This document shows positions 1 through 5,980 of a stretch of 6,463 bases of DNA, piece after piece; position 1 is the stretch's first letter, and each line of letters begins with the position of its first letter. The translations under genes were made by a program, and so were the position numbers. The notes beneath the pieces were generated by a model that was not told the DNA's origin, made no database searches, and worked only from the letters and a program-made list of their open reading frames with translations. Origin of the DNA: Actinomycetota bacterium (lineage in GTDB: Bacteria > Actinomycetota > Geothermincolia > Fen-727 > JAQURN01); contig JAQURN010000079.1 in NCBI GenBank assembly GCA_028715585.1, positions 1 to 6,463 on the forward strand, read 5' to 3'.

Positions 1-197
1 CCTTCGAAAGGAGTGGCGGAGGGAGCGACGCGAATGTGTTCACTAAGAATGGAATCAAGGCGATAAATTTGAATATAGGAGTATATAACCCACATAGTAA
101 CGAAGAATATGCAAGAAAGGGCGAAATGGCAGCCATCGCTAATGTTATCTTCTGCCTGGCGGAGATGCTTGCTCAAAGTGGAGGGCTTGGAGGTTGA
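1..197 (+). CDS. M20-family metallopeptidase, C-terminal fragment (PepT-like)
   Basis: This is the last 64 complete codons of a gene that begins upstream of the window; the frame runs from position 3 to a TGA at 195-197. The fragment opens with a Ser-Gly-Gly-Gly-Ser-Asp-Ala-Asn-Val-Phe stretch, followed by a Gly-Ile-x-Ala-Ile-Asn-Leu segment and an Asn-Pro-His-Ser-Asn-Glu-Glu motif. This is the usual end of the catalytic domain in M20 zinc aminopeptidases and carboxypeptidases, where the His (fragment residue 31) would be a metal ligand. Such enzymes are cytosolic and trim peptides, PepT acting on tripeptides. The exact substrate cannot be read from the tail; the PepT-like assignment rests on resemblance of this motif order. 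The stop overlaps the TTG start of the next gene by four bases, which suggests translational coupling and a shared transcript. Confidence 0.8.
   Translation, partial: FERSGGGSDANVFTKNGIKAINLNIGVYNPHSNEEYARKGEMAAIANVIFCLAEMLAQSGGLGG
180..185 (+). promoter_or_regulatory. Ribosome binding site for the DUF3866 gene
   Basis: GGAGGG lies 8 bases before the TTG at 194, inside the end of the peptidase gene. A second GGAGG at 189-193 abuts the TTG directly and is too close to be the functional site. The well-placed upstream copy supports the TTG at 194 as the true start. Confidence 0.6.
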
Positions 198-1258
198 GCA
201 CTTTCCGAACTGCGAAAACGGGTACTGTTTCTAAGTGGGGGGAAGGAATAAGCCTTGCCACTGTCCGTTTCAACGACGGTTCTTCGGGCGAGGCTTTGGT
301 TTTAGAGGAGCTCATAGGTTTTGTAGAGCTAGGAGATACAGTCATTGTAAATACCACCGCCGTCGATTTGGGGTTGGGATCTGGCGGTTACCACTTTGTA
401 TTGTGGAACTGTTCGCGCGATAGCGTTTCCACAGGGGAAGAGGGCCACATCATGAAACTTCGCTATACCCCTCTCCAGCTCAATGTGAAAACTATCGAGG
501 AAGAGCTCGAGGACACTTCTTGCGAGCCAGGGGAAGTTCTGGGGGGAATGCCGGTGCTGGCAGGCTCTCTTCACAGCCAGTTGCTCCCTTGCGCGCTTTC
601 TTACAAAAGTGAAAATCCATCTGGACAGCTAGTTTACATAATGACTGACGGCGGGGCGCTGCCGCTCAAGTTCAGTCGCACTGTTCGGTTTTTGAGGGAG
701 GAGGGATACCTTTCTTCTACGATTTCCTGTGGGCACTGTTTCGGGGGCGAGCACGAAGCCGTGACGATATTCGGCGCGCTCGCGGCATCGAGGAAGATTC
801 TGGGGGCGGACGCGGTGGTGGTAATGATGGGACCCGGCATAGTGGGAACGGGAAGCGTCCTTGGATTTTCGGGGATGGAGGAAGCGATAGCTATCAATGC
901 CGCTGCCTCCCTTGGGGGGAGGCCGGTGGCAATTCCCAGAATTATGTTCAATGATCCCAGGGAGAGACATCTGGGTTTGAGCCATCATTCTATATCTGTT
1001 CTTAAGTTTGGAGCGAGGGCAAAGGCAGTGGTTCCCATCCCTTTCATGAGAGAAGAAAGAAGGGAAAGAGTGTGGTCTCAGATAAAGGATAGTGGGATTG
1101 ACCTGATGCACGAAATTGTGGAAATAAAAGCGGAGAAGGTGATTCCTCTCATAGAGAATTGTGGTTTCAGTCCCAGCGTCATGGGGAGGAGTGTGAAAGA
1201 GGAACCAGAGTTTTTCGAGGCGGCAGGTGCTGCCGGGATGATTGCTGCTCGGTGGTGA
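194..1258 (+). CDS. DUF3866 family protein, function unknown
   Basis: A 354-residue protein that I recognise as DUF3866, a conserved bacterial family without an assigned reaction; the length is about usual. Characteristic blocks are visible in order: Asn-Thr-Thr-Ala-Val-x-Leu-Gly-Leu-Gly-x-Gly-Gly-Tyr-His-Phe (residues 53-68), Gly-His-Ile-Met-Lys-Leu-Arg-Tyr-Thr-Pro-Leu-Gln (84-95), Asp-Gly-Gly-Ala-Leu-Pro (152-157), Gly-His-Cys-Phe-Gly-Gly-Glu-His-Glu (180-188), Gly-Pro-Gly-Ile-Val-Gly-Thr-Gly (213-220) and Arg-His-x-Gly-Leu-Ser-His-His-Ser (258-266). The conserved Gly, His and Asp clusters look like an active or ligand-binding site, but this is inference. No signal peptide or membrane segment is seen, so it is probably cytosolic. 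The TTG start at 194 overlaps the preceding stop and has a good ribosome site. The N-terminus matches the family, and the next Met (residue 87) lies inside a conserved motif. The stop overlaps the next ATG by one base. Confidence 0.85.
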   Translation: MSTFRTAKTGTVSKWGEGISLATVRFNDGSSGEALVLEELIGFVELGDTVIVNTTAVDLGLGSGGYHFVLWNCSRDSVSTGEEGHIMKLRYTPLQLNVKTIEEELEDTSCEPGEVLGGMPVLAGSLHSQLLPCALSYKSENPSGQLVYIMTDGGALPLKFSRTVRFLREEGYLSSTISCGHCFGGEHEAVTIFGALAASRKILGADAVVVMMGPGIVGTGSVLGFSGMEEAIAINAAASLGGRPVAIPRIMFNDPRERHLGLSHHSISVLKFGARAKAVVPIPFMREERRERVWSQIKDSGIDLMHEIVEIKAEKVIPLIENCGFSPSVMGRSVKEEPEFFEAAGAAGMIAARW

Positions 1259-1827
1259 TGAGTTTGACTTATGACATAGCCAACCATGAGGTTTTGAAAA
1301 GCGAGGAAGCATTTAAGGGAAAAGTGATAAGAGTTTTCCTGGAGGATGTGCGGCTTCCGGATGGGAAGGTTGCCAGGTGGGAAAGGGTTGTTCATCCTGG
1401 CGCGGTGGGGATGGTTCCCTTGTTTGAGGACTTGACTGTCCTGATGGTCAGGCAGTACAGGCACGCCGTGAGAGGCCCTCTTCTTGAGATACCAGCCGGG
1501 AAGCTTGACCCTGGCGAATCTCCTGAAAATTGCGCTCAAAGGGAGTTGGCGGAGGAAACGGAATACACCTCGAAATGCATAGAAAAGCTCGCGGAATTCT
1601 ACAACTCACCCGGTTACAGCGATGAAAAGTTTTACCTCTACCTTGTTCGCGACCTTGAGCCCACTGAATCCAAATGCGAAGCAGATGAATTCTTGATTCC
1701 CGAGCGATTGCCTTTGGACAACCTCTTCTCGATGATTGCGAGGGGTGAGATAAGAGACGCGAAGACTATCATCGGTTTGACGCTCACCAGATTTTTTCTG
1801 GAGGGAAAATACAAACCCTCGTTATAG
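1258..1827 (+). CDS. Nudix hydrolase, ADP-ribose pyrophosphatase type
   Basis: A 189-residue protein of the ADPRase/NudF branch, expected to hydrolyse ADP-ribose to AMP and ribose 5-phosphate in the cytosol. The Nudix box spans residues 81-103: Gly81, Glu87, Arg95-Glu96-Leu97 and Glu99-Glu100, with the metal-binding glutamates present. The usual Gly of the EExG element is replaced by Glu102. Other family signs are Arg-Gln-Tyr-Arg (65-68) and Leu-Glu-Ile-Pro-Ala-Gly (76-81) just before the box. The ATG at 1258 shares its A with the previous stop (TGATG), so coupled re-initiation is likely and no strong ribosome site is needed. In-frame GTG codons at 1252 and 1255 are alternatives adding one or two residues. 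An in-frame ATG at 1159 would add 33 Arg/Cys-rich residues unlike the family and is rejected. ADPRase is the best guess; activity on other nucleoside diphosphate derivatives is possible. Confidence 0.88.
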   Translation: MSLTYDIANHEVLKSEEAFKGKVIRVFLEDVRLPDGKVARWERVVHPGAVGMVPLFEDLTVLMVRQYRHAVRGPLLEIPAGKLDPGESPENCAQRELAEETEYTSKCIEKLAEFYNSPGYSDEKFYLYLVRDLEPTESKCEADEFLIPERLPLDNLFSMIARGEIRDAKTIIGLTLTRFFLEGKYKPSL

Positions 1828-1857
1828 AGTCACGGTTGCCAACTTTTGAAATTTGAC

Positions 1858-2790
1858 ATGGAAAAGGTTGAAGAAAAAGAAAACTTTGAACTTTATGATG
1901 CCGCTCGCGAATTCATCAACTATTTGAGGGTGGAGCGCGGAGCCTCGGAAAACACGATAGGTGCCTACGCGAGAGCACTCGCTAGATACGTGGATTTTCT
2001 CGAGTCGAGAGGAATAAAAAACCTCGATGAAGCAAAGCGCGATGATTTAGTTTCGTTCGCGGGCGAGCTTGCGAATAGGGACGGCACACACCTTTCGTCA
2101 AAATCGGCGGCGCAGATATTCAGCGCGATACGAATGTTCTACCGATTCGCGATTACGGAAGGTCTTTGCGAGAATGACCCTTCCAAGGTCCTGTCTTCTC
2201 CCAAGACCGTTCACAGGCTTCCAAGGGCTCTTACCCGCGAGCAGGTAGAAAAGTTACTCCAGAGTCCCTCTGGGGATGGACCTAAGCCTTTGAGAGACAG
2301 ATTCATTCTGGAGATTCTTTATGCCACCGGAATGAGAATATCTGAGCTCACAAGCCTCGATGTTGACCGATTGGACTTGAGCAAGCGGACCGTTACCTGC
2401 CTTGGGAAAGGATCCAAGTGGAGAACGATTCCCTTCGGGAGCTATGCCGAGGAAGCCGGCCGGAATTACCTGAAAGAAGCAAGGCCGGTTATCCTTCGCG
2501 GTAGGAAGTCAGACGCCCTGGTTCTCAATATGCAAGGCACGAGGCTTACGAGGCAAGGTTGCTGGAAAATCACAAAGAGCCACGCGAATGACGTTGGAAT
2601 AGGAGACCTGGTAAGCCCTCACGTGTTGAGGCACACCTTTGCCACCCATCTTTTGGAGGGAGGGGCGAGCCTTCTGGTGGTGCAGGAGCTTCTGGGGCAC
2701 GCGAGCATTTCTACCACCCAGATATACACTGAAGTTACAAGAGAGCACATGCGCGAGGTTTACATGAAAGCGCATCCCAGAGCCTTTTGA
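1858..2790 (+). CDS. xerD: Tyrosine recombinase XerD (chromosome dimer resolution)
   Basis: Site-specific recombinase of the XerC/XerD type, which resolves chromosome dimers at dif in late division. The N-terminal SAM-like core-binding domain carries Leu-Arg-Val-Glu-Arg-Gly-Ala-Ser-Glu-Asn-Thr-Ile, and the catalytic domain follows. Numbering from ATG 1858, all six catalytic residues are visible: Arg160 (Thr-Gly-Met-Arg-Ile-Ser-Glu), Lys184 (Gly-Lys-Gly-Ser-Lys), His255 and Arg258 (His-Val-Leu-Arg-His-Thr), His281 (Leu-Gly-His-Ala) and Tyr290 (Ile-Tyr-Thr). Length is 310 residues, slightly above the usual 295-300 because of an acidic, Lys-rich start. A TTG at 1846 in the same frame would add four residues; neither start has a clear ribosome site, and ATG 1858 is preferred because it lies nearer the usual family start. 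XerD rather than XerC is inferred from the nearby scpA and scpB. A phage or transposon integrase is unlikely because the flanking genes are housekeeping genes. Confidence 0.88.
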   Translation: MEKVEEKENFELYDAAREFINYLRVERGASENTIGAYARALARYVDFLESRGIKNLDEAKRDDLVSFAGELANRDGTHLSSKSAAQIFSAIRMFYRFAITEGLCENDPSKVLSSPKTVHRLPRALTREQVEKLLQSPSGDGPKPLRDRFILEILYATGMRISELTSLDVDRLDLSKRTVTCLGKGSKWRTIPFGSYAEEAGRNYLKEARPVILRGRKSDALVLNMQGTRLTRQGCWKITKSHANDVGIGDLVSPHVLRHTFATHLLEGGASLLVVQELLGHASISTTQIYTEVTREHMREVYMKAHPRAF

Positions 2791-2895
2791 TTCTTGCCGA
2801 TGGCTTTTGGCATAAAATCTCTACTTCGGACGAATATAGTTTTTGTCCTTGTTGTAATGGAAGGCGGCAAATAAAATGAGCGCCAGGAGGAAAAA
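2791..2895. other. Longest intergenic spacer within the operon
   Basis: This is the only stretch over 30 bases between genes. It is AT-richer than its flanks. It holds TATAGT (2835-2840) with TTGGCA (2807-2812) upstream, but the 22-base spacing is too long for a standard sigma-70 promoter. A weak TGCC/GGCA hairpin (2795-2812) lacks a proper T-run. I see no RNA gene, no small open frame longer than a few codons, and no strong terminator. It could hold a weak internal promoter for the M50-trpS-scpAB half, but the sequence does not settle this. Confidence 0.4.
2885..2890 (+). promoter_or_regulatory. Strong ribosome binding site for the M50 protease gene
   Basis: AGGAGG sits five bases before the TTG at 2896. 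It decides the start: the nearby ATG at 2876 is in another frame, so the TTG is the only well-supported initiation codon. Confidence 0.8.
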
Positions 2896-3534
2896 TTGGG
2901 AAGCTGGCGAGAGATACTCTACATAGTAGTTGGGCTTTTTATAGGGATGATTCTCCACGAATACATGCATGGCAGAATTGCCGACGCCTTAGGTGACCAT
3001 ACCGCCAGAAACGCTGGGCGCCTCACCTTAAATCCCCTGGCGCACATAGACCCCTTCGGGACGATTTTGATTCCCCTTGCTCTCCTTTTGGTTTCAAGAG
3101 GAAGCTGGATATTTGGCTATGCCAAGCCGGTTCCAGTAAATCCCTTTTTTCTTAGGAAACCACGCCGCGACATGCTTCTGGTTGCGCTCAGCGGACCCCT
3201 CACGAATCTGGTGCTTGGATTTTTGTTTGGGCTTTTTGGTTTGCTTGTTCGTCTTGTGGGTGGGGCAAGCCTGATTGGGCTTCTCGACTTCTTCTATTGC
3301 GCGGCTTATATCAACGTCATACTTGGCATCTTCAACCTCATACCCATTCCTCCGCTCGATGGCTCGCACGTAGTGGAGTATTTCCTGTCTCCCTCGGCGA
3401 GTGAGCAGTACCAGGCGATAGCTCCTTACGGTTTTCTTTTGATACTTGCTTTTCTGGCTCTTTTCGGGGGGATATTCTTTAGAGTCTTAACCCCTATATT
3501 TGGCGTCATATATCGTCTTATTTATGGAATTTAG
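2896..3534 (+). CDS. Site-2 protease (peptidase M50) family membrane protein
   Basis: A 212-residue hydrophobic protein of the compact M50 group (YwhC-like). It would be an integral membrane zinc metalloprotease cutting substrates within or near the bilayer. The zinc motif HEYMH is at residues 21-25, inside the first membrane segment (about 7-27), with Glu22 as the expected catalytic base. Ser-Gly-Pro-Leu-Thr-Asn is at 99-104. The third zinc ligand is expected at Asp155 in Ile-Pro-Pro-Leu-Asp-Gly (151-156), which follows Asn-Leu-Ile-Pro. Further membrane segments are about 54-67, 92-120, 130-150 and 175-203. No PDZ domain is present, as in other short members. The substrate is unknown; large M50 relatives release membrane-bound anti-sigma factors, but nothing here identifies such a target. 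It begins with TTG behind an excellent ribosome site and lies 26 bases ahead of trpS. Confidence 0.85.
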   Translation: MGSWREILYIVVGLFIGMILHEYMHGRIADALGDHTARNAGRLTLNPLAHIDPFGTILIPLALLLVSRGSWIFGYAKPVPVNPFFLRKPRRDMLLVALSGPLTNLVLGFLFGLFGLLVRLVGGASLIGLLDFFYCAAYINVILGIFNLIPIPPLDGSHVVEYFLSPSASEQYQAIAPYGFLLILAFLALFGGIFFRVLTPIFGVIYRLIYGI

Positions 3535-3545
3535 CAACTGCGAGA

Positions 3546-3552
3546 GAGGTGA
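3546..3552 (+). promoter_or_regulatory. Ribosome binding site that fixes the trpS start
   Basis: GAGGTGA matches the anti-Shine-Dalgarno complement well and lies 8 bases before the TTG at 3561. It contains the in-frame GTG at 3549, which would otherwise look like an earlier start. The spacing favours TTG 3561 as the true initiation codon. Confidence 0.7.
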
Positions 3553-3560
3553 AAGAGGCT

Positions 3561-4547
3561 TTGAAAGAGAGGATAGTAACCGGCTATAGGCCCAGTGGGA
3601 AACTTCACCTGGGCCATTATCATGGCAATCTCAAAAACATGATAAAGCTCCAGGAAACCGAAGAATGTTTTTTCTTTGTGGCTGACTGGCATGCTCTCAC
3701 TACCTCTTACCGTGAATCGGTAAGCCTTGGTCCCTATACCTCCGACATGGTTCTAGACTGGCTTGCCGCGGGGCTCGATCCAAATAAATCGACTATTTAT
3801 CGGCAGTCGGACATAGAAAGCATCCCCGAGCTCGAGCTTTATTTCTCGATGGTCATTCCCCTTGGGGAGCTAGAGCGATGCCCGACATACAAAGAGCAGT
3901 TGAGAGAACTAGATGCCAGAGTAGTCAATACCTATGGTTTCCTTGGCTATCCGGTGCTGATGGCTACCGACATCCTTATAGTGCGCGCCCTGAAGGTTCC
4001 CGTTGGGGAGGACCAGGTTCCACATCTGGAGCTCACCAGGGAAATATCTAGGCGCTTCAATTCTATATATGGGAAAACTTTCCCCGAGCCTGTTCCCCTT
4101 CTCTCGAAGGCTCCCAAGATACCTGGGACGGATGGCAGGAAGATGTCCAAGAGCTATGGCAATTGCATATATCTCACCGATAGCCCTGAGGAAATACAAA
4201 AAAAGGTAAGAAGGATGATTACCGATCCGGCGAGGGTGAGGAGAGAGGATAAAGGTCATCCAGAGGTGTGCACGGTTTTCGAGCTCTATAAAGCCTATCC
4301 CCAGATGGATTTGGAGATAGTAAAGGAGAGGTGTAGGGAAGCGCTTGTCGGTTGCACTGACTGCAAAGACGAAATTGCCCTTGAGATTGCCCACGACCTG
4401 GGGGAATTCAGGGAGAAGAGAAGCGAACTAGCCAGAAAACCGGAGGTGGTGAGGGATGTTCTTATGGAGGGGGCAAACAGAGTAAAGCCAATTGCCAGAG
4501 AGTCATTGCTCATGGCAAGGGAGGCAATCGGAATAGGGAGGCTTTAA
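3561..4547 (+). CDS. trpS: Tryptophan--tRNA ligase
   Basis: Class I aminoacyl-tRNA synthetase that charges tRNA-Trp with tryptophan using ATP, in the cytosol. Numbering from TTG 3561 (328 residues, normal for the family), the HIGH signature appears as His-Leu-Gly-His at 16-19, after Gly-Tyr-Arg-Pro-Ser-Gly. The KMSKS loop is a perfect KMSKS at 194-198, within Gly-Arg-Lys-Met-Ser-Lys-Ser-Tyr-Gly-Asn. Also visible are Ala-Asp-Trp-His-Ala-Leu-Thr-Thr (41-48) and Val-Gly-Glu-Asp-Gln-Val-Pro-His-Leu-Glu (148-157), both typical of TrpRS rather than TyrRS. The TTG gives the usual start, Met-Lys-Glu-Arg-Ile-Val-Thr-Gly, and has a well-spaced ribosome site; GTG at 3549 would add four residues. It is followed after 10 bases by scpA. 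No tryptophan attenuator or T-box is seen in the 26 bases upstream, so any such control would have to lie at a distant promoter. Confidence 0.95.
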   Translation: MKERIVTGYRPSGKLHLGHYHGNLKNMIKLQETEECFFFVADWHALTTSYRESVSLGPYTSDMVLDWLAAGLDPNKSTIYRQSDIESIPELELYFSMVIPLGELERCPTYKEQLRELDARVVNTYGFLGYPVLMATDILIVRALKVPVGEDQVPHLELTREISRRFNSIYGKTFPEPVPLLSKAPKIPGTDGRKMSKSYGNCIYLTDSPEEIQKKVRRMITDPARVRREDKGHPEVCTVFELYKAYPQMDLEIVKERCREALVGCTDCKDEIALEIAHDLGEFREKRSELARKPEVVRDVLMEGANRVKPIARESLLMAREAIGIGRL

Positions 4548-4557
4548 GGTCATCTAG

Positions 4558-5301
4558 ATGTTCGAAATAAAAATTGACGTGTTCGAGGGCCCACTAGATT
4601 TACTGCTCCAGCTTATAATGGACGAGGAGTTGGAGATTTATGATGTTCCGATAGCAGCAATCACTTCCAGCTACCTCAAATACCTAGAGAAACATCCCAG
4701 GATAGACCTCGAGGACATGAGCGAATTTCTGGTAATTGCGTCAACGCTCCTTCTAATCAAGGCAAGGTCATTGCTCGCGGGAGAGGAGGATTTTGAGGAA
4801 GCCGAGGAAGTTTCCCAGGCAATGGAGAAGCTGATTCATCGCCTCGTCGAATACAACACCTTTTCCAACGCCTCAAAGTTTCTCGAAAAATCCTACATCC
4901 AGCATGGGAGATACTTCTCGCGGATGAGAGAGATTGAAAGGGATTATTCCACTCTTTACCCCGACCCCTTTGAAGGGGTATCCATCGAGGAGCTTGCCAG
5001 GTCGCTTGGACAGTTGCTCGTGGAGAGCGTCTGTGAAAATGTGGATTTGTCTCACATCACCTCATCATGGGTCTCGGTAGAGGAGCAGATGGAGAAAATC
5101 CAATCTCTGCTCCGTAAAGAGCGCCAAACCACTTTTTCCAGGCTTGTGGAAACCCATAGCGCGAGGAGCGAAGTCGTAGCCACTTTTCTTGCCATCCTCC
5201 TTTTGTACAAGGATGGGGAAATAAATCTTTTCCAAAAAAGACCGTTTGCGGAGATAGAGATAAGAAGACTAGAGTCGGAGGAGAGCAATGCCCGAGTATG
5301 A
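4558..5301 (+). CDS. scpA: Segregation and condensation protein A (kleisin)
   Basis: Kleisin subunit of the Smc-ScpA-ScpB condensin that compacts and separates newly replicated origins. The protein has 247 residues, the usual size. The N-terminal Smc-neck-binding region carries Phe-Glu-Gly-Pro-Leu-Asp-Leu-Leu-Leu-Gln-Leu-Ile (9-20). A second hallmark is Glu-Phe-Leu-Val-Ile-Ala-Ser-Thr-Leu-Leu-Leu-Ile-Lys-Ala-Arg-Ser-Leu-Leu (56-73). The acidic middle (75-90) leads into the ScpB-binding part. A C-terminal winged helix that contacts the Smc head lies at about 192-237, with Phe-Leu-Ala-Ile-Leu-Leu-Leu (210-216). The ATG at 4558 has only a weak AAGG site that overlaps the trpS stop. The 3' end overlaps scpB by 14 bases, consistent with coupled synthesis of the two partners. 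Confidence 0.95.
   Translation: MFEIKIDVFEGPLDLLLQLIMDEELEIYDVPIAAITSSYLKYLEKHPRIDLEDMSEFLVIASTLLLIKARSLLAGEEDFEEAEEVSQAMEKLIHRLVEYNTFSNASKFLEKSYIQHGRYFSRMREIERDYSTLYPDPFEGVSIEELARSLGQLLVESVCENVDLSHITSSWVSVEEQMEKIQSLLRKERQTTFSRLVETHSARSEVVATFLAILLLYKDGEINLFQKRPFAEIEIRRLESEESNARV
5277..5283 (+). promoter_or_regulatory. Ribosome binding site for scpB inside scpA
   Basis: GGAGGAG lies within the last codons of scpA; its GGAGG core ends six bases before the ATG at 5288. It gives scpB independent initiation in addition to coupling. Confidence 0.65.
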
Positions 5302-5980
5302 GGGTGAAAGCGAAGAAGAGTTAAAGAGCGCTAGAGAGGAATGCCCCTCCCTGGAAAAGGTTATCGAGGCGCTTGTTTTCGTCGCTCCCGAGCCGATTTC
5401 CCTTGGGGAAATATCTGATTTGACCGGAGTCGAGGTTGCCGCGGCGCGGGAAATGATAAACCGCGTCTCGGAATTTTACCTCCGGGAAAACCGGGGAATC
5501 GTTATCCGTGAAGTCGCGGGAGGATTTGCTTTTTATACCTCCAGCGACACCTCTCCCTTCGTTTCGAAGTTGATATCCACGAGGTTCAATCCCAGGCTCA
5601 CTAGAGCCGCTCTCGAGACGCTTGCGATTGTTGCCTACCTGCAGCCGGTCTCCCGCGCGAGGATTGCCTATATAAGGGGGGTGCACTCCGAAGGGGTGAT
5701 AAAGACGCTCGAAGAGAGAGGACTAGTGGAAGTGGTAGGCAGGGGAGAAGGACCTGGATTTCCCGCTCTCTACGGCACCACTAGACATTTTCTGGAAAGG
5801 TTCGGCCTCAATTCACTGGAAGAGCTTCCAGACTTAAATGATTTCGTTCCTGATGAGGATACAATCAGAAGGATTGAGAGGAGCCTTTCGGGGGAAAGCG
5901 TTCCGGAGGAGAAAGCCCAAGATGGAAGGGGAACGGATACAGAAGATAATAGCTCGCTCGGGGATACTGAAAATCAGTAG
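5288..5980 (+). CDS. scpB: Segregation and condensation protein B; extreme C-terminus may be altered by a junction
   Basis: Winged-helix partner of ScpA; ScpB dimers bind the ScpA linker and complete the Smc condensin. It has 230 residues: an acidic N-terminal lead (1-20), a first winged helix starting at Glu-Ala-Leu-Val-Phe-Val-Ala-Pro-Glu-Pro-Ile (27-37), and a second around 104-180. The second contains the hallmarks Ala-Leu-Glu-Thr-Leu-Ala-Ile-Val-Ala-Tyr-Leu-Gln-Pro (108-120), Ile-Arg-Gly-Val-His-Ser (129-134) and Leu-Tyr-Gly-Thr-Thr (161-165). The tail after about 188 is acidic and low-complexity. From 5922 it overlaps, in another frame, an RluB-like start. The last four or so codons and the TAG lie beyond the apparent breakpoint near 5966, so the native stop may have been replaced; the conserved domains are unaffected. 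Confidence 0.93.
   Translation: MPEYEGESEEELKSAREECPSLEKVIEALVFVAPEPISLGEISDLTGVEVAAAREMINRVSEFYLRENRGIVIREVAGGFAFYTSSDTSPFVSKLISTRFNPRLTRAALETLAIVAYLQPVSRARIAYIRGVHSEGVIKTLEERGLVEVVGRGEGPGFPALYGTTRHFLERFGLNSLEELPDLNDFVPDEDTIRRIERSLSGESVPEEKAQDGRGTDTEDNSSLGDTENQ
5922..5966 (+). pseudogene. Truncated 5' end of a 23S rRNA pseudouridine synthase (RluB-like)
   Basis: In the frame starting at ATG 5922 the first 15 residues read Met-Glu-Gly-Glu-Arg-Ile-Gln-Lys-Ile-Ile-Ala-Arg-Ser-Gly-Ile. This closely resembles the start of the S4-like RNA-binding domain of RluB/RsuA-family synthases, usually of the form MERLQKxIARAGxASRR. A GGAGG at 5905-5909 lies 12 bases upstream, slightly far. rluB is commonly the next gene after scpB, so the position also fits. 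After residue 15 the expected Ala-Ser-Arg-Arg continuation is missing; the frame runs on to 6071 only as antisense of the opposite-strand repeat gene. I read this as a real gene start cut at about 5966. The match is short, so a chance resemblance cannot be excluded. Confidence 0.5.
5965..5979. repeat. Perfect short inverted repeat at the gene boundary
   Basis: TACTGA and TCAGTA are exact reverse complements separated by AAA. The palindrome lies exactly where RluB similarity ends and the opposite-strand gene stops; its right arm supplies that gene's TGA. It is too short and lacks the GC content and T-run of an intrinsic terminator. It could be a fold-back junction scar or chance. Confidence 0.5.

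Noticed and set aside
1159..1257. N-terminal extension of the Nudix protein from an in-frame ATG at 1159
   Set aside because: The extra 33 residues are Arg/Cys/Gly-rich, overlap the conserved end of DUF3866 and do not resemble Nudix enzymes; the ATG at 1258 in a TGATG overlap is a natural coupled start.
629..1312. Long minus-strand open frame opposite DUF3866
   Set aside because: Its translation is low-complexity, rich in His/Pro/Arg/Ser, and resembles no family; the + strand frame carries clear family motifs.
1846..2790. Phage or mobile-element integrase
   Set aside because: The protein is of XerD size, is flanked by housekeeping genes, and no attachment repeats or phage genes are visible.
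2795..2812. Hairpin after xerD as an intrinsic terminator
   Set aside because: The stem is only four base pairs with a 10-base loop and is not followed by a run of Ts.
2794..2858. Possible sigma-70 promoter upstream of the M50 gene (TTGCCG, TTGGCA, TATAGT, TGTAAT elements)
   Set aside because: No pair of hexamers has 16-18 base spacing; the best-looking boxes are 13 or 22 bases apart.
3909..4394. Minus-strand open frame opposite trpS
   Set aside because: It lies antisense to a complete TrpRS with intact HIGH and KMSKS motifs and shows no recognisable domain.
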